Shown: positions 1 through 8,286 of the stretch, in pieces
How the letters are laid out: each line of letters opens with the position of its first letter
Numbering within the stretch: position 1 is the stretch's first letter
Source of the DNA: CANJIV01 sp046330225
Lineage (GTDB): Bacteria > Actinomycetota > Thermoleophilia > Solirubrobacterales > Solirubrobacteraceae
DNA: 64,000 nt
Assembly: GCA_046330225.1 (NCBI GenBank)
Contig: JAXLTD010000001.1
Location: 1 to 64,000 of the forward strand
Direction of reading: 5' to 3'
Notes under the pieces: model-generated
Told to the model about the DNA's origin: nothing
Database searches by the model: none
The model's input: only the letters and a program-made list of their open reading frames with translations
Made by a program: the position numbers and the translations under genes

Positions 1-1
1 G

Positions 2-183
2 CTCGGCTTCCCGCCGACCGTGGTCGGGGATCCGAACACGGCGCAGGTGGTGGTCGGGGCGCCGCCGACGAGGCCGTCATCGAGGTCGAACTCGCAGGGG
101 TCGTCGGGCAGCTAGAGGAGGCTGCCCGCTCCGTCCCTTTTGACCCGTCGGCCCACCCGCGCTTCCCGCGCGGGGATCGCTGA
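2..183 (+). CDS. possible 3' end of a gene entering from the left edge
   Basis: Two forward frames are open from the left edge. One stops at 113-115 and reads like a normal protein tail (GFPPTVVGDPNTAQVVVGAP). The other stops at 181-183 and ends in LEEAARSVPFDPSAHPRF. Both use G/C-rich third positions, so the real frame cannot be chosen, and a single frameshift could join them. I do not recognise the product. Nothing convincing lies between 184 and 294. Confidence 0.25.
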   Translation, partial: RLPADRGRGSEHGAGGGRGAADEAVIEVELAGVVGQLEEAARSVPFDPSAHPRFPRGDR

Positions 184-294
184 GGGGACGTTCCGCCCGA
201 AACTCCCGGGCGCTGCGCCTGGGCTGGGCCTCGACGAGAGGATGCCGGGGCGCCCCGATCACGCCTCGCACTTGCGCAATCACCATGGGCGCGG

Positions 295-2010
295 TCAGAA
301 GACTTGGATGTCCTGGGGCGGGCCTGCGTCGGGTCGGCGCGATCCTGCCGGGCGGGCGAGGATTGTGAAGCGGTAGGTGCCGTAGTGGATCGGCCTGCCC
401 TTGACGGTCAGGTCCCAGGTGAGCCGGAACGGGCCGGCGGGGCGGGCGCCGAGGCTGGCGGTTCCGACGTTGGCCACGGTCTGGTCGCCGAGGTCCACGC
501 GCTGGACGCGGACGCTCAGGCGGGCGGGAACCGTCAGCAGCCCGCTCACTTTCGCCCCGACGCCGACGCGAAGCGCGGCGCAGGGCATTGCCTGGCGCGA
601 TGAGGCGCGCAGGCGCGCGAGCGTGATGACCGAATCGTCGCCGACGACATCCCTGGCCGTCGCCGCGTAGGTGGTGCCCGCGGGGCCCGGGGCGAGCACG
701 AGCGCCCCCGCCCCGACCGGTTGCTCGGAGAGCCGGGGCGGCGCCAGGCAGGTGCGGCCGGCGCCGCCGAGCGAGCGGTCCGGCTTGCCGCTGGCCAGCA
801 GGCGCGCGACGGCGAAGGCTCCGCCGTCGGCGAGCGCCCCGCCAACGGTGATGCGGCCGTCGCCGCGGACGTACACCGGAAGCGCAGCCCGGCCAAGCCG
901 GGAACCCTGGTTCAGGGCGCCGGCGAACGGCGCGCCGAAGGACACCGACGCATAGCCCGTGGCGTTGAACGCGCGGTCCGGGGTTCCGTCCGCGCGCAGC
1001 CGGGCCAGGCGCAGGCGGCCGCTGACGTCCTGCGGGCAGCCCGGCCCGCCCGATGACCGTGCCAGGGAGCCGACCAGCAGCAGCCTCCCACGGCTGGCGG
1101 CGGCCCCGCACACCGCCGATGCCCGGGCCCCAGGATCCAGGCGGGCAAGCACGACGGCCCCCGCGCGCGCTCCGCTAGCTCTCAGCGTGGCGACGGCGAT
1201 CCGCTGCGGCCCGGCGCTGCCGCGCCTGACCGTGCCGGCCACGGCGATCCGCCCTCCCGGCAGCGCCGTGACGGACACGGGCCCCAGCGCCTGGTAGCCA
1301 GGCACGCGCACCGTCCGGACGCCTCCGGGCCCGAACGACGTGTCCGCGCCTCCCGCGAGGCTGAAGCGCGCAACGGCGATGTCGCCGAACCGCGCTGTCC
1401 GTCCCGCGGCCAGCAGGCCCGCCGGCGTGGCGGCAACCGACGTCGCCTGGCCCGCAACGTCCAGCGGGGGCACGAGCGCCACGCCGCCGGACCCGAACGA
1501 CCCGTCTGGCTGACCGTCAGCCCGGAACGCCGCCAGCCCAAAGCCCGAACCGGCCGCGACGTTGCTCGCGCCCCGGTTGGCTGTCGTGACAATCCTCCGG
1601 TCCGCCAGGCGAACTGCCGCGCCCGGCTCGCCGCTGCGCAATCCGTTAACGAAATGGGGCTGCGCGTTCCCGTTGGGGCCGGTGCCCAGCAGGCTCCAGC
1701 CTCCGCCCAGGAAGCGAGTCGTGACCAGGGCGTCCAGACGCCCGCCGGCCCCCGGCACCAGCGCCACCGGCGCCCACAGCGCCTCCCCCGGAGACTCCTG
1801 CACGAACCCCCGCTCCCCCCAGCCCGTATCCACCACGCCCGAGGCCAGCGCCATGGAAGGAACCGCCAGCACGGCCGCCGCGGCCAGCCCGCTCGCAAGC
1901 GCGGCCCAGCGGCGCCTCCGCCCTGAAGCAGGCAACCTTCCGGCAAGCGAGTTGGCTCCCATCACACCCGACAACGTACGCGACCGCCGCGAGTTGCGCG
2001 ACGGCCCCAT
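295..2010 (-). CDS. secreted delta-60-repeat (DUF5122-type) beta-propeller protein
   Basis: The 571-residue protein carries repeated units of the form 'ARLRADGTPDRAFNATGYA', 'AFRADGQPDGSFGSGGVAL' and 'RFSLAGGADTSFGPGGVRT'. These are typical of delta-60 repeats, which fold as a beta-propeller in exported bacterial proteins of unknown role. The N-terminus has an Arg-rich stretch followed by a hydrophobic segment ending in VPSMALA-S, a good signal peptide. The start is uncertain: ATG at 2010 or ATG at 1962 (MGANSLAGRL), the latter giving a more usual signal peptide length. Neither has a strong Shine-Dalgarno sequence. The open frame extends far upstream to 2469, but that part overlaps the neighbouring gene and looks non-coding. 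No sorting motif or C-terminal membrane anchor is seen, so the protein is probably released or loosely cell-wall associated. Confidence 0.75.
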   Translation of the reverse strand: MGPSRNSRRSRTLSGVMGANSLAGRLPASGRRRRWAALASGLAAAAVLAVPSMALASGVVDTGWGERGFVQESPGEALWAPVALVPGAGGRLDALVTTRFLGGGWSLLGTGPNGNAQPHFVNGLRSGEPGAAVRLADRRIVTTANRGASNVAAGSGFGLAAFRADGQPDGSFGSGGVALVPPLDVAGQATSVAATPAGLLAAGRTARFGDIAVARFSLAGGADTSFGPGGVRTVRVPGYQALGPVSVTALPGGRIAVAGTVRRGSAGPQRIAVATLRASGARAGAVVLARLDPGARASAVCGAAASRGRLLLVGSLARSSGGPGCPQDVSGRLRLARLRADGTPDRAFNATGYASVSFGAPFAGALNQGSRLGRAALPVYVRGDGRITVGGALADGGAFAVARLLASGKPDRSLGGAGRTCLAPPRLSEQPVGAGALVLAPGPAGTTYAATARDVVGDDSVITLARLRASSRQAMPCAALRVGVGAKVSGLLTVPARLSVRVQRVDLGDQTVANVGTASLGARPAGPFRLTWDLTVKGRPIHYGTYRFTILARPAGSRRPDAGPPQDIQVF

Positions 2011-2152
2011 CGCTGAGGGACGAGCGCTGTGATCACGGTCCTCCGGAACGGGAGGAATCAATAGGGCTCTCGGCGCTTGTGACCTCGATGCTTCACATCG
2101 CCGAACTTGGGTCCCGCCTCGACGGGCTGAACGACCTCCTCGGGTCCTGCCG

Positions 2153-3421
2153 CTAGCTGCCGCGCAGCTGGGCGAGCAGCCCTCCGCCGCCTGAGGTGCT
2201 GAAGGCGGTGGCGATGAACGTGCCGCCGGGGCCGGGCAGCAGCGCCGTGGGCACGACCACCAGCGGGAGCAGCCCGAGGCCGCCGCACCCCCCGCCGCAG
2301 GCATATGGGGACAGGCGGCCGGTGACCGCGCTGCGCGTGAAGACCGCCAGCGCGCCCCCGTTGCTGCGCAGCGCCGCGAGGCGCCGGCTGTCGCGGGCGA
2401 GGGCCAGCGGGCCGTTGGCGGAGAACCCCGGCCAGAGCAGCTGCGCGCAGCTTGTGCCGGGCCCGCCATAGCACTCCCGGTAGGCTGGATCGCCGGTCCG
2501 CGGGCTCACGCGGAAGTGCATGAGCCTGCCGGCGGCGGTGTAGAGATCGCGGCCCGTCGTGTCGATGGCCAGCCAGCGCCGGCTCACCGTCGGGGCCCGG
2601 CGCCGGCAGCCAGACCCGCTAGGGCCGGCGCAGCCGCGGTAGCGCAGCGCGCCGCCTGCGGCCCGCCCAAGCACGACGAGGCGGCCCCCGGAGGCCATGA
2701 ACCCGGTTCGGCCGTCGGGCGTGAACACGATCTCGAAGAACCCCGACTGGCCAGGGATCCGCGCGGCGCATTGGACGCCATCCTGCGCCGGTGAGCCGTC
2801 GCCGAGGCAGCCGCCGAAGCGCAGCGCCCCAGAGCGGGCATCGACGCGTAGCACAGTCACGCGGTGCGCCGTCGCCACGTAGATGTCCCGCCCGTCAGGG
2901 CTCGACGAGATCGCCACCGGCTCCTCGGGGCGGGCGCCGCACCGGCCGGCCCGCGGGCTGAGGCTCCGGCAGGCCACCTCATGGAACTGCCCGCCAGCGC
3001 CCGGACGCTGCCGCAGCACGGCGACGCCCCCGGCCTGGGCGGCGAACAGCTGCCGCGCCGCGGGCGACCACGCGAGCCGCGGCACACTGCGCAGGCCGGG
3101 CGCCGCGCTCGAGCACCCAGCATCGCCTACGCCCGCCCCGGCAATGCAGCCAACCGGGGCCAACCCGCCCGACCGCCCGCGCCCGAACACCGTCACGCGG
3201 ACGCCGCCCGCCGTCGTCATCCCAGCCGTGGCCACGAGCCTGCCGTCAGCCGTCGCCGCGCCGCCAGCGCCGATCCCCTCCGCCGACCCGGCGCACCGCA
3301 CGAGCGGCGCCATCGCCGAAGACGCCCAGCACGCCGCGACCGCTGCTGGCGATCCGCCGGCCGGCGCGGCAAGCGCGCCCACGGCAAGCGCGGCAACCCC
3401 GGCAGCCAAGAGCGGCCTCAC
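2153..3421 (-). CDS. secreted beta-propeller protein, lactonase-like
   Basis: A 422-residue protein starting at GTG 3421, preceded by GGAAGG about 8 bases upstream. This start gives a clean signal peptide (MRPLLAAGVAALAVGALAAP). Blades repeat phrases such as 'AISSSPDGRDIYVATAHRV', 'TPDGRTGFMASGGRLVVL' and 'AIDTTGRDLYTAAGRLMHF', each followed by a Cys-containing loop such as 'YRGCAGPSGSGC' or 'YRECYGGPGTSC'. This resembles actinobacterial extracellular proteins of the 6-phosphogluconolactonase-like propeller group, where paired cysteines per blade suggest disulfides outside the cell. Enzymatic activity is not established for such proteins. It lies upstream of the other propeller gene on the same strand with about 140 bases between them, so the two may be functionally related. 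An ATG-like extension to 3574 is less likely because it would place the hydrophobic segment about 50 residues in. Confidence 0.75.
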   Translation of the reverse strand: MRPLLAAGVAALAVGALAAPAGGSPAAVAACWASSAMAPLVRCAGSAEGIGAGGAATADGRLVATAGMTTAGGVRVTVFGRGRSGGLAPVGCIAGAGVGDAGCSSAAPGLRSVPRLAWSPAARQLFAAQAGGVAVLRQRPGAGGQFHEVACRSLSPRAGRCGARPEEPVAISSSPDGRDIYVATAHRVTVLRVDARSGALRFGGCLGDGSPAQDGVQCAARIPGQSGFFEIVFTPDGRTGFMASGGRLVVLGRAAGGALRYRGCAGPSGSGCRRRAPTVSRRWLAIDTTGRDLYTAAGRLMHFRVSPRTGDPAYRECYGGPGTSCAQLLWPGFSANGPLALARDSRRLAALRSNGGALAVFTRSAVTGRLSPYACGGGCGGLGLLPLVVVPTALLPGPGGTFIATAFSTSGGGGLLAQLRGS

Positions 3422-3697
3422 GACCCGGCACCTTCCACCGACACGAGCCAGCCGTCCGGAACGATCAGCCGCCCCGGGCCAGAATCCGGGAACCTCACCG
3501 CGCCGGCTCCGCAGGACAGCACCGCGCACACCCGAAGGCTCCGGCGAGCACGATCCTCGTGAATCTCTGCCCACGCCACAAGGGCCGCATCATCGCACGC
3601 AAGGTCGCGCCTCGACGGTCGCGCGCCGATGACGCGAAGCCGGACGGCGAAGTCTCGGCCGCACTGATCACAGCGTGCCGGTGTCCGCGCGCCTCGG

Positions 3698-4102
3698 TCA
3701 GGTGGACGGCAGGGTCACGGTGACGTCCGTCATCGCGGCGGGCGGCTCACGGCTCTTGGGGTTCGTCGGTCCACCGTCCAGGGTTGCCGGCGTCACCGTC
3801 ACAATCAGACGCGCCTTCGGGACTTCATCCGATTCCTGCGACCCTTGATCACCCGTCAGAATCACTGATCGCCAGAACAACCGGTTGGCTGACTGGCTGG
3901 GCACAAGGCCTTCCTCGATGTGCGCCCATCCCGAGCGGACCAGTCGCGCACCGAGCTCTCCTGGGTCGAGCGCGGCCCATTGGCGCAGCGTCGCATCCGC
4001 TAGCTCCTGCGCCTCCGCCCAGACCTCATCGTCGTCGTGAATCCCGCGACGATATAGCCTCAAGATTGCTCCTACCAGGCCCTCAGCCGCGGAATCGGGC
4101 AA
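3698..4102 (-). CDS. hypothetical protein, 134 aa
   Basis: Not recognised. The first 60 residues are rich in helix-forming residues (ILRLYRRGIHDDDEVWAEAQ, then ELADATLRQWAALDPGEL), and the rest looks like beta strands with a polar tail. No signal peptide or membrane segment. Codon third positions are less GC-biased than in the neighbouring propeller genes, as across the whole 3.7-5.7 kb stretch, which hints at an accessory or recently acquired patch. Overlapping forward frames are weaker. Confidence 0.45.
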   Translation of the reverse strand: MPDSAAEGLVGAILRLYRRGIHDDDEVWAEAQELADATLRQWAALDPGELGARLVRSGWAHIEEGLVPSQSANRLFWRSVILTGDQGSQESDEVPKARLIVTVTPATLDGGPTNPKSREPPAAMTDVTVTLPST

Positions 4103-4202
4103 CTGGGTGGAGCGTCCGGCTTCCTGGTGTGACGCTGGTCGCCGAGCAGATCCTGGGCCGCGACGGCGGGCAGTCCCTCCCTTGGCTTCTGCTAGGGACT
4201 TG

Positions 4203-4481
4203 CTAAGGCTTGCGATGGCGACGCCGCCAATACATCCAAAGTGTCCACAGGGCCACCCACGCGAGCATGCTCAGGAGCATCCATGAGATCGGATCGGACG
4301 TGGTTGGCTCGCAGGACGGGTCGGCGAAGCAGTAATCCCCAACATCTAGGCGCGTCACCAAGGCGGTGGCGACGAGTCCGATCACGAACACGGCGATCTC
4401 GAATCTGGATGCTCCCAAGAACACGCTGCTGTGCCTCGCTGGTTGCTGGCTACGCCCGCTGCCGTGACGGCGACCGTTCAT
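4203..4481 (-). CDS. small membrane protein, 92 aa
   Basis: Not assignable to a family. Two hydrophobic segments are clear: about residues 27-45 (FEIAVFVIGLVATALVTRL) and 65-85 (ISWMLLSMLAWVALWTLWMY), followed by a basic tail WRRRHRKP. The positive-inside rule puts both ends in the cytoplasm. The short loop between the helices holds Cys51 and Cys57, which could form an extracytoplasmic disulfide. It lies upstream of the 134-residue hypothetical on the same strand, about 100 bases away. Confidence 0.5.
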   Translation of the reverse strand: MNGRRHGSGRSQQPARHSSVFLGASRFEIAVFVIGLVATALVTRLDVGDYCFADPSCEPTTSDPISWMLLSMLAWVALWTLWMYWRRRHRKP

Positions 4482-5038
4482 GAAACAGGCTAGCCCTCCC
4501 GGGCCGTTGTGCCAGTGGGCGGATTGCGTGTTGAGCTCTCGGTGCGCACACGGCGGCTGCGGGCCAGGTGGCGGGAGTGTGAGCCTTGGCTGGCGGACGC
4601 GGCGAGGTCGCTGGACGGCCCCACCCCGGACCTAGTCCTCCGGTCGCGCGGTGCCGCCTGATCTCGGCGGCTTCGGCGTCCTAGGCTCTCGCACTCCAGA
4701 CTCGGGCGGGGCGTCCGGGGGCCGACCGTCGTGTCGGCGTCTCACGAACTTGTGGCGCATCGATGGAGGCCTCTCCGTGATCGGACGCTCTGGCTGGAGC
4801 TTCCATTTCTTGCCCATGCTCGTTGCAGCGTACCCAGACCCGCATCCGGGCCCGTCGAAGATGCTGAGCGCCCGCGATGTATGTCCCGATTTCGGTGGCA
4901 TGCGGCCAGCGCCCTGTGGGGCGAGCCGTGGCCGTTCCTTCGCCTGCTCGGCCCCATTGATGGGACAGGCGGGACCAGCATCAGCCCGCGTCTCCTCTTG
5001 GCGGCCGGGCCGCCGAGGCGGCCTGGCCGCCGGAACGG
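4482..5038. other. 557-base stretch without a convincing gene
   Basis: No frame here has good coding character. A small forward frame from GTG 4515 to TGA 4659-4661 (48 codons, ending LVLRSRGAA) is the only short candidate and could be a gene remnant. The long open frames on both strands across 4632-5038 are proline/arginine-rich and look like by-products of high GC. Confidence 0.4.
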
Positions 5039-5707
5039 CTATCCGGCCAGCGCGCGGGCGACCGGCGACGGCAGGACCGGCACGGGGCAGCCTGGGTCGC
5101 TGACCGTGAGCACGTCCCAGTAGTGGCGCGTCTCGAGCCGCAGGGCCGACCGAGCCAGCGACCTTGGGCCGAACAGCAGGGTGCGCCGCTCCGGCCACGT
5201 CACGCTGACCTCCCGGATCTGGCCATCTGGCCCCAGGGCCGCCTGGCAGGGCACCAGGCCGTTGCGGGGGCGGCTTGGCGGGGTCCCGATTGGGAACGGC
5301 GACCGGGCCCGGGCCGCCTCCAGGCTCGCCGCGAACGATGCGCTCGCCCCGGTCCCGGACGTGTCGTCCGCGGCGAGCGCCGAGGCGGGCGCGCCCAGGC
5401 AGATCAGGACCGGCCACAGCGGGTGAGACGCGTCGATGTCGCGGCGTTCGTTCGTCGGCGTGATCTGCATCACCGCGCCGTCGGCCTCGGCCGAGAACAC
5501 GGCCCTGGGCGTGTGGATCATCGTCGCGTCCCCGTGCGCCCACGCCGCGTCCGTCTCGAACGCGACCCCCGCCGCGGCGTCCAGCACGCCCGCTCCGCCG
5601 AACCCGGGGTCCCGCGTTCCGGTGCCCGGCGCACCGGACCACCCCGAGCGCGAGAAGCGAAAGCTCCCCGCGTCGAGCAGCGCACTCACGGTATCCGCGA
5701 CGTTCAC
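5039..5707 (-). CDS. hypothetical protein, 222 aa
   Basis: Not recognised with confidence. It begins 'MNVADTVSALLDAGSFRFSR' and contains 'AWAHGDATMIHTPRAVFS' and a C-terminal part with 'EVSVTWPERRTLLFGPRSL'. The opening 'ADTVSALLDAGSFRFSRSG' resembles the start of mature actinobacterial lipoproteins whose fold measures or carries lipid (LppX/LprG-like), but no signal peptide or lipobox precedes it, so this is only a resemblance. It sits alone just before tRNA-Val on the same strand. Third-position GC is high, supporting a real gene. Confidence 0.5.
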   Translation of the reverse strand: MNVADTVSALLDAGSFRFSRSGWSGAPGTGTRDPGFGGAGVLDAAAGVAFETDAAWAHGDATMIHTPRAVFSAEADGAVMQITPTNERRDIDASHPLWPVLICLGAPASALAADDTSGTGASASFAASLEAARARSPFPIGTPPSRPRNGLVPCQAALGPDGQIREVSVTWPERRTLLFGPRSLARSALRLETRHYWDVLTVSDPGCPVPVLPSPVARALAG

Positions 5708-5882
5708 GGCGCGAAGTATGCGGCTTGCCGCGGGCGAATCCGCCCGAGGTGGAAGTCGCGAGGCCGCTCAACTCCGCGAATGGGACCGAATGGGACCTGG
5801 AACGCCGATCCGTGGAGCGCCCTCGGCGTCACGCGAGAGCCGGAGACGGCGAAAGGCACCGCTAAGCAGGGCCATCCCGGGA

Positions 5883-5954
5883 TGGGCGCGGCTGGTTTCG
5901 AACCAGCGACCTCTCGCGTGTGAAGCGAGCGCTCTCCCACTGAGCTACGCGCCC
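5883..5954 (-). tRNA. tRNA-Val (anticodon CAC)
   Basis: Read on the minus strand it folds as a full cloverleaf. The acceptor stem is GGGCGCG/CGCGCCC, the D arm is GCTC-AGTGGGA-GAGC, the anticodon arm is CTCGC-TTCACAC-GCGAG and the T arm is GCTGG-TTCGAAA-CCAGC. The anticodon CAC decodes GUG valine. The discriminator base is A and CCA is not encoded. Its 5' end overlaps the end of the upstream HD-domain gene by ten bases. Confidence 0.95.
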
Positions 5955-6493
5955 GGCGGCGGCGATTGTACGCGGACCGCGGCGGTGAGCAGGTCCGGCC
6001 ACTGCGGGTGGGCCGCGGCGACTTGGCGGTCGGCCCAGGCGATGGTGGCCGGATCGCGGGCCGGGGCGGTCGAGAGGTACGCGGGGTCGACCGTGATCCC
6101 GACACGCGGGAGCGTGAGGCGGTCGGCGTCCCAGCACGTGCCGATCGTCGGGTCGGCGGTCACGGCCCCGCCGGTGTGCTCGGCGATCGCCGCCTGCAGG
6201 ACAGCGAAGCGGCGGCTGTCCAGGGGAAGCAGCCCGCCGGCGTGCAGCGAGGCGGCGTAGGCCGCGGCGCGCGGCCCGTGGTCCGGGTCGCTGCCGTCGT
6301 CGAAGCGCTGCGAGTCGTGCAGCAGCGCGAACAGCACGCAGACGAGGCCGTCGGCCGCAGGCGTCCGCGTGCGCAGGCGGGCCGAGACGGCCGCCACGCA
6401 GCGCCAATGGGACTCTCCGTGCCAGGCAGAGCCGGGGTCGCCGGCCTCGCGGACGACCCGGGCGGCGAGGGCGGCGATCTCGTCCGCCGTCAC
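5945..6493 (-). CDS. HD-domain protein (predicted metal-dependent phosphohydrolase)
   Basis: A 182-residue protein with the HD signature spread over 'HGESHWRCVAAVSARL' and 'CVLFALLHDSQRFDDG'. The His and His-Asp pair are the usual metal ligands of HD phosphohydrolases, although the substrate cannot be told. The start is GTG 6493, overlapping the TGA of the upstream fumarylacetoacetase-like gene as GTGA, which implies translational coupling. Oddly, its own stop codon TAG lies inside the following tRNA-Val gene (bases 8-10 of the tRNA), so mRNA and tRNA share sequence and processing of the tRNA 5' end would trim the mRNA at its stop codon. Confidence 0.75.
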   Translation of the reverse strand: MTADEIAALAARVVREAGDPGSAWHGESHWRCVAAVSARLRTRTPAADGLVCVLFALLHDSQRFDDGSDPDHGPRAAAYAASLHAGGLLPLDSRRFAVLQAAIAEHTGGAVTADPTIGTCWDADRLTLPRVGITVDPAYLSTAPARDPATIAWADRQVAAAHPQWPDLLTAAVRVQSPPPGA

Positions 6494-7350
6494 GCCGGTC
6501 CGGTCACGGTCGCCCGCAGCTCGCCCAGGCCCGGCGCGGCGAGCGCGACCTCGTCGCCGGGCTCGAGAAAGCGCGGCTCCGCGGCTCCGGTCGCCTCGGG
6601 CGGCAGGCCGCCGAGCTCGAGCAGGCAGCCGCGGTTCAGCGTCCCGGAGCCGAGGACGTCGCCGGGGCGCAGGCCGCGGGTGTTGCGCTGCGCGGCGGCC
6701 ACGATCGCGTCCCAGCTGTGGCGCTGCTCGCCCGCGCGGGTGCGCGTGAGCTCGACGCCGTTGACCGTCAGCGTCGCCTCGAGCTCGAGGCGGCCGTCGC
6801 GGAAGGGCAGCTCGTCGGGCGTGGCGATCCACGGCCCGAGGCTCGTGGCGAAGTCCTTGCCCTTCGCCGGCCCGAGGCCGACCGTCATCTCCCTGGCCTG
6901 CAGGTCGCGGGCGCTCCAGTCGGCGAACAGCGTGAAGCCGGCGATGCCCTCGGCTCCGATGACGGCCGCGATCTCCAGCTCGCAGTCCAGCGCGGCGCTG
7001 TCAGCGGGCTTCGGCACCGGGTCGTCCGGGCCGTAGATCGAGGCCGGGTTGGAGAAGTAGAAGACCGGGATCTCGTGCCAGGCGTCCGGGATCTCGCGGC
7101 CCACGAGGGCCAGGCCCGCGCGCACGTGCTCCTCGTAGGCAAAGAAGTCACGCACGCTCGGCGGTTCCGGGACCGGGGCCTGCAGCCGCACGTCGGCCAG
7201 CGCGTGCTCGGCGCCGGCCGGGCCGCGGCCTTCGCCGGCCAGCCAGGCGAGCATCGACGGGGCCTGGAGTTCACGGACCGTGCCGCCGCGCTCGAGCGTT
7301 CCCACGCGGGGCGCGCCGCCGGTCGCGGGGATGAAGGTCACCAAGCGCAC
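6490..7350 (-). CDS. fumarylacetoacetate hydrolase family protein
   Basis: A 286-residue member of the FAH superfamily, enzymes that hydrolyse or decarboxylate acylpyruvates or other 2-oxo diketo acids with a bound Mg2+ or Mn2+. Visible features are the N-terminal cap domain (first about 70 residues), the core entry 'PPSVRDFFAYEEHV', the substrate loop 'FYFSNPASIYGPDD', the metal-ligand pair in 'LDCELEIAAVIG' and 'FADWSARDLQ...GPAKGKDFATSLGPW', and the C-terminal 'GSGTL' turn with 'LEPGDEV'. The length matches the family. It is the first gene of a pair with the HD protein and follows ohr by ten bases on the same strand, so all three may be one transcript. The exact substrate is not deducible. 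Confidence 0.85.
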   Translation of the reverse strand: MRLVTFIPATGGAPRVGTLERGGTVRELQAPSMLAWLAGEGRGPAGAEHALADVRLQAPVPEPPSVRDFFAYEEHVRAGLALVGREIPDAWHEIPVFYFSNPASIYGPDDPVPKPADSAALDCELEIAAVIGAEGIAGFTLFADWSARDLQAREMTVGLGPAKGKDFATSLGPWIATPDELPFRDGRLELEATLTVNGVELTRTRAGEQRHSWDAIVAAAQRNTRGLRPGDVLGSGTLNRGCLLELGGLPPEATGAAEPRFLEPGDEVALAAPGLGELRATVTGPA

Positions 7351-7360
7351 CTGGTGATTC

Positions 7361-7798
7361 CTAGCCGATCGGCTCGCCGTTCGCAGTCAGCGTGACGTCG
7401 ATGTTCCCGCGCGTCGCGTTGGAGTACGGGCAGACCCGGTGCGCGGCCTGCACGATGCGCTTGGCCGTCTCTGCGTCCGTCACCGAGGGCAGGCGGACGT
7501 CGAGCTGCACGGCGAGCCCGAAGCCCTTCTCGGGCGTGGGGATGAGATGGACCTTGCTGTCGATCTCGGCGTCGCCAGCGTCGACCTTCTCCCGGCGGGC
7601 GACCACCGCGAGCGCGCTCTCGAAGCACGCGGCGAAGCCGACGGCGAAGAGCTGCTCGGGGTTCGTCCCGCCGCCGTCCCCCCCGAGGTCCTTCGGAATG
7701 CGGATGTCGACCTCGAGCGCGCCGTCGCTCGTGCGACCGTGGCCAGCCAGACGCCCGCCGGTCACGTGCGCCTCCGCTGTATAGAGGATCTTCGTCAT
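7361..7798 (-). CDS. ohr: organic hydroperoxide resistance protein Ohr (OsmC family)
   Basis: A 145-residue thiol peroxidase that reduces organic and lipid hydroperoxides. The two redox cysteines are visible: Cys58 in 'VGFAACFESAL' and Cys123 in 'RVCPYSNATRGN', the latter being the Ohr-subgroup signature rather than generic OsmC. Glu49 in 'NPEQLFA' and an N-terminal Arg fit the catalytic pocket. The start ATG 7798 is preceded by AGGAG, so longer in-frame versions reaching 8074 are rejected. Family members are usually controlled by an OhrR repressor, but none is next to it here. Downstream follow the FAH-family and HD genes. Confidence 0.92.
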   Translation of the reverse strand: MTKILYTAEAHVTGGRLAGHGRTSDGALEVDIRIPKDLGGDGGGTNPEQLFAVGFAACFESALAVVARREKVDAGDAEIDSKVHLIPTPEKGFGLAVQLDVRLPSVTDAETAKRIVQAAHRVCPYSNATRGNIDVTLTANGEPIG

Positions 7799-7889
7799 AG
7801 CCGTCTCCTGGTTGCCTCCGGGTCCGCCGAGGCTAGCGACGCGGGGAGCCCTGGCGGGCGGTCCTGGCGCGGCCGCGCCCGCGCCCTGC

Positions 7890-8011
7890 CGTTCTCGTGC
7901 GCATGAGCCACCGGACCGGTGGCTTGTGCGCGCAGGTTCGGGGGCGGGGCGGGGCGTCGCCGTTCTCGTGCGTGTGCGCCACTGGATCGGTGGCTTGTGC
8001 GCGCAGGTTGG
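7890..8011 (+). repeat. pair of palindromic repeat units (units A and B)
   Basis: Two units start 71 bases apart, at 7890-7941 and 7961-8011. Each has the left arm TTCTCGTGCG(C), a central palindrome close to GCCACCGGATCGGTGGC, and the right arm GCGCGCAGGTTSG. The pair is followed by a run of GCC/GCG-rich low-complexity DNA (about 8030-8085), as also happens after units F and G near 50.2 kb. The pair lies between the ohr promoter side and the left side of the IS110 element. Confidence 0.85.
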
Positions 8012-8089
8012 CGCTGCCCGCCGCCCCGCGGCGCCGCGGCCCCGCCGCCCCGCCGCGCCGCCGCGCCGCGGCACCGCCCCTTACGGTTT

Positions 8090-8286
8090 TCGTCTTGTAG
8101 GGCTCGGCGGGTCGGGCAGGGCTGTTTGCCCCTGTCTGTTGGATCTGGGGGTGTTGCCACCTGGCTCGTCGGGCGCCTCGTGCCGCTGATAGGGACCTGC
8201 CCGCCGGGGGCTCATTCGTAAGGTGGATGCGGCTGGGGTGCCCGTCGGGCCCGGCCATCGAGCGAGGCGACCGAAGGGAGCAGGGG
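8090..8286 (+). ncRNA. candidate IS110 bridge RNA region
   Basis: IS110 elements express a structured RNA from the non-coding end next to the transposase; its loops base-pair with target and donor DNA. The leader here contains complementary runs (for example GGGCTGTTTGCCC at about 8127-8139, and CCTGCCCGCCGGGGG downstream) that could form stem-loops. The octamer ATAGGGAC at 8189-8196 is repeated at the right end of the element (9515-9522), as expected if one loop recognises the donor end. The start and end of the RNA are not defined. Confidence 0.45.

Noticed and set aside
4651..5103. 150-residue forward open frame
   Set aside because: Composition is unlike the real genes, it overlaps the supported minus-strand gene at its end, and no domain is recognisable.
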